Shown: positions 29,257 to 30,719 of the stretch, in pieces
Layout of the letters: each line of letters opens with the position of its first letter
How positions within the stretch are numbered: the first letter of the stretch is position 1
NCBI GenBank assembly: GCA_027859055.1
Contig: JAQIBO010000216.1
Location: 1-30,719, forward strand
Length of the DNA: 30,719 nt
Direction of reading: 5' to 3'
Origin: Spirochaeta sp.
GTDB lineage: Bacteria; Spirochaetota; Spirochaetia; DSM-27196; Alkalispirochaetaceae
Notes under the pieces: model-generated
Told to the model about the DNA's origin: nothing
Databases searched by the model: none
What the model saw: only the letters and a program-made list of their open reading frames with translations
Position numbers and translations under genes: made by a program

Positions 29257-30719
29257 TTGAGCACCACCAGGATGAAAAGATCATCAGCGGTTACAACCCG
29301 CAGGTTATCCGCCGCCTTGCCTCCTACGCCGCCCCGTATAAATGGTATGTGGTCCTTGCGATGGTTGCGCTGGTCGTGGCGACTGTCGGTGAAGTGCTCA
29401 TCCCCGTCATGATCCAGCGGACGGTGGACCATGAGATTCTCGACTACCGCGTTCGCATCACCCCTGAAGAGCTCTCCCGGTTTCCCAACGCCGACGAGGC
29501 GGTGACGGTGGAGGAATGGACGTACATACGGGAGGAACAGCTTGACCGCGTCGCCCGCGATCAACGTGCCACGATGCGCGCGGAGGGCACCCTGGATTCC
29601 ACCCGCTATCTCATTCTTGACCGGGACATTACCCGAGCAAATGGAGATATCGCCGAGGCGCTTGCACCGGAGCTGGTCGCTGAAACCGACGCGTATACGA
29701 TAATTCCGTCGACCGCTCAGGATCTTCTCAGCGCTGACCAGCGCCTCACGGCGCGCCGATCGAGTCTGGAGGGTGTGCGAAGAAACGCAATGTTGTTTCT
29801 CTTCATCATCTTTGGCGCCCTCCTGGGAAGCTTCGGTCAGATCTATCTGACCGCGTATACAGGGCAACTGGTGATGAAACGGCTGCGCCTCAGCCTCTTT
29901 CAACACACGATTCATCAGAGTCTCGGGTTCCTGGGGAATCAGGCCGTCGGGCGCCTGGTGACGCGGGTCACCAACGACGTCGAGACGATTAACGAGTTTT
30001 TCTCATCGGTGCTGTCGCAACTCGCCCGCAACTTAAGCCTCATGGTGGCGGTGGTCATTACGATGTTCAGCCTCAACGCACGACTGGCGTGGATCATCCT
30101 GCTGACGATGGTGCCGGTCGTCGTTGTCACAGAGGTGTTTCGTCGCCGCGCCCGCGACGCGTACCGCCGGGTTCGCCTTGCGGTGAGCGCGGTGAACGCA
30201 TACCTGTCGGAGTACATCTCCGGGATGTCGGTGGTGCAACTGTTCGTCCAGCAGGCCCGGAGTCGCACGGAGTTCCTCACCCGGGGAACAACGTTACTGA
30301 AAGCGCATCTATCGGAGATGCACGTCTTTGCGGTGTTTCGACCGATCGTCGATTTCATGTCGACCCTGTCAACGGTGTTTGTCATTTATTTTGGCGCGCG
30401 TTTACTCGACGCCGATCTCGTTTCGCTCGGGGTGTTGATTGCGTTCACCAACCTGATTCGACGGTTTTATATGCCGGTCATGAACATTTCGGAGCAGTTC
30501 ACGATTCTGCAGAGCGCGATGGCCGGAAGTGAACGCGTATTTTCCCTGCTTGACGAAGACCACCGGATTCCTGATACCGGGACCCAACCGGTAAATCCGG
30601 ACACCTTTGCAGGCCGAATCCAGTTTGAACACGTGTCGTTTGCCTACAAGTCCGATGAACCGGTTATCCGGGATCTGTCTCTTGATGTCGCCCCGGGAGA
30701 GATGGTGGCGATTGTAGGT
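29253..30719 (+). CDS. ABC exporter partner half-transporter, with large TM1-TM2 insert, truncated by window end
   Basis: 489 codons without a stop; the gene runs off the right edge just before the Walker A motif (the last residues read DVAPGEMVAIVG). The membrane domain starts with TM1 at about residues 31-56, then about 118 mostly charged residues (61-178, with RVRITPEELSRFPN and YLILDRDITRANGD) before TM2 at about 180-200. A normal exporter has a short loop here; BmrD of Bacillus subtilis has an extracellular domain of similar size at this place. Intracellular coupling helices (VGRLVTRVTNDVETINEFF) are normal. The ATG at 29253 overlaps the previous stop by ATGA. Whether its ATP site is intact cannot be seen. 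Confidence 0.9.
   Translation, partial: MIEHHQDEKIISGYNPQVIRRLASYAAPYKWYVVLAMVALVVATVGEVLIPVMIQRTVDHEILDYRVRITPEELSRFPNADEAVTVEEWTYIREEQLDRVARDQRATMRAEGTLDSTRYLILDRDITRANGDIAEALAPELVAETDAYTIIPSTAQDLLSADQRLTARRSSLEGVRRNAMLFLFIIFGALLGSFGQIYLTAYTGQLVMKRLRLSLFQHTIHQSLGFLGNQAVGRLVTRVTNDVETINEFFSSVLSQLARNLSLMVAVVITMFSLNARLAWIILLTMVPVVVVTEVFRRRARDAYRRVRLAVSAVNAYLSEYISGMSVVQLFVQQARSRTEFLTRGTTLLKAHLSEMHVFAVFRPIVDFMSTLSTVFVIYFGARLLDADLVSLGVLIAFTNLIRRFYMPVMNISEQFTILQSAMAGSERVFSLLDEDHRIPDTGTQPVNPDTFAGRIQFEHVSFAYKSDEPVIRDLSLDVAPGEMVAIVG

Noticed and set aside
1..30719. Searched by eye for CRISPR arrays, tRNA or rRNA genes, transposases and phage genes
   Set aside because: No regularly spaced repeats, cloverleaf-like sequences or transposase/phage proteins were seen, though short RNA genes could be missed without a covariance search.

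Overview
The window is about 30.7 kb of dense, GC-rich bacterial chromosome with about 26 protein genes. It contains no tRNA, rRNA, CRISPR array or recognisable transposase. Gene content and order point to a free-living spirochaete (phylum Spirochaetota); this is inferred from sequence features, not from a search. The supporting signs are the rpsT-hup-lnt arrangement with rho and type B rpmE nearby, two apolipoprotein N-acyltransferases, a bactofilin, a small protein matching the C-terminal tail of spirochaete adenylate cyclases, a degenerate HD-GYP protein, and many TPR/NHL proteins.

Layout. (1) 1-8914, almost all on the minus strand: an outer-membrane-type protein, then a gltX-glyQS-tyrS aminoacyl-tRNA synthetase run whose last gene overlaps a fused ABC permease/ATPase, then an alaA-type aminotransferase overlapping the gene of a two-helix membrane protein. 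(2) 8986-11859, plus strand: an HD-GYP-like protein lacking its metal ligands, then a nucleoside kinase fused to ThrRS-like N-terminal domains. The divergent junction before them carries a perfect 10-bp inverted repeat. (3) 11853-18968, minus strand: surE, a TPR protein, a TPR/NHL/VWA-like exported protein, then clpS-clpA-aat, which together encode recognition, unfolding and primary tagging for the N-degron pathway. (4) 19036-20697, plus strand: lnt copy 1, divergent from surE across a compact promoter pair. (5) 20848-26611, minus strand: rpsT (UUG start), hup, lnt copy 2, a response regulator with a histidine-kinase-like dimerisation segment, an orphan cyclase-tail protein, bactofilin, then rho and rpmE from their own promoter and ending in a strong terminator. 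(6) 26750-end, plus strand: a plsC-like acyltransferase overlapping a heterodimeric ABC exporter pair. Its first half has a degenerate ATP site; the second has a large insert between TM1 and TM2 and runs off the window.

Two themes recur. Neighbouring genes very often overlap by ATGA/GTGA, implying translational coupling. Several genes at the head of a transcription unit (gltX, surE, lnt1, clpS, plsC) have a sigma70-like -10 box placed so that transcription would start 0-6 nt before the start codon, with no Shine-Dalgarno sequence; internal genes have good Shine-Dalgarno sites. This suggests widespread leaderless or near-leaderless mRNAs. Envelope biogenesis (two Lnt, PlsC, ABC exporter, bactofilin) is interleaved with translation and protein quality control. 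The best candidates for undescribed biology are the response regulator / orphan cyclase tail / bactofilin module, the metal-ligand-free HD-GYP protein, and the leaderless promoter architecture.
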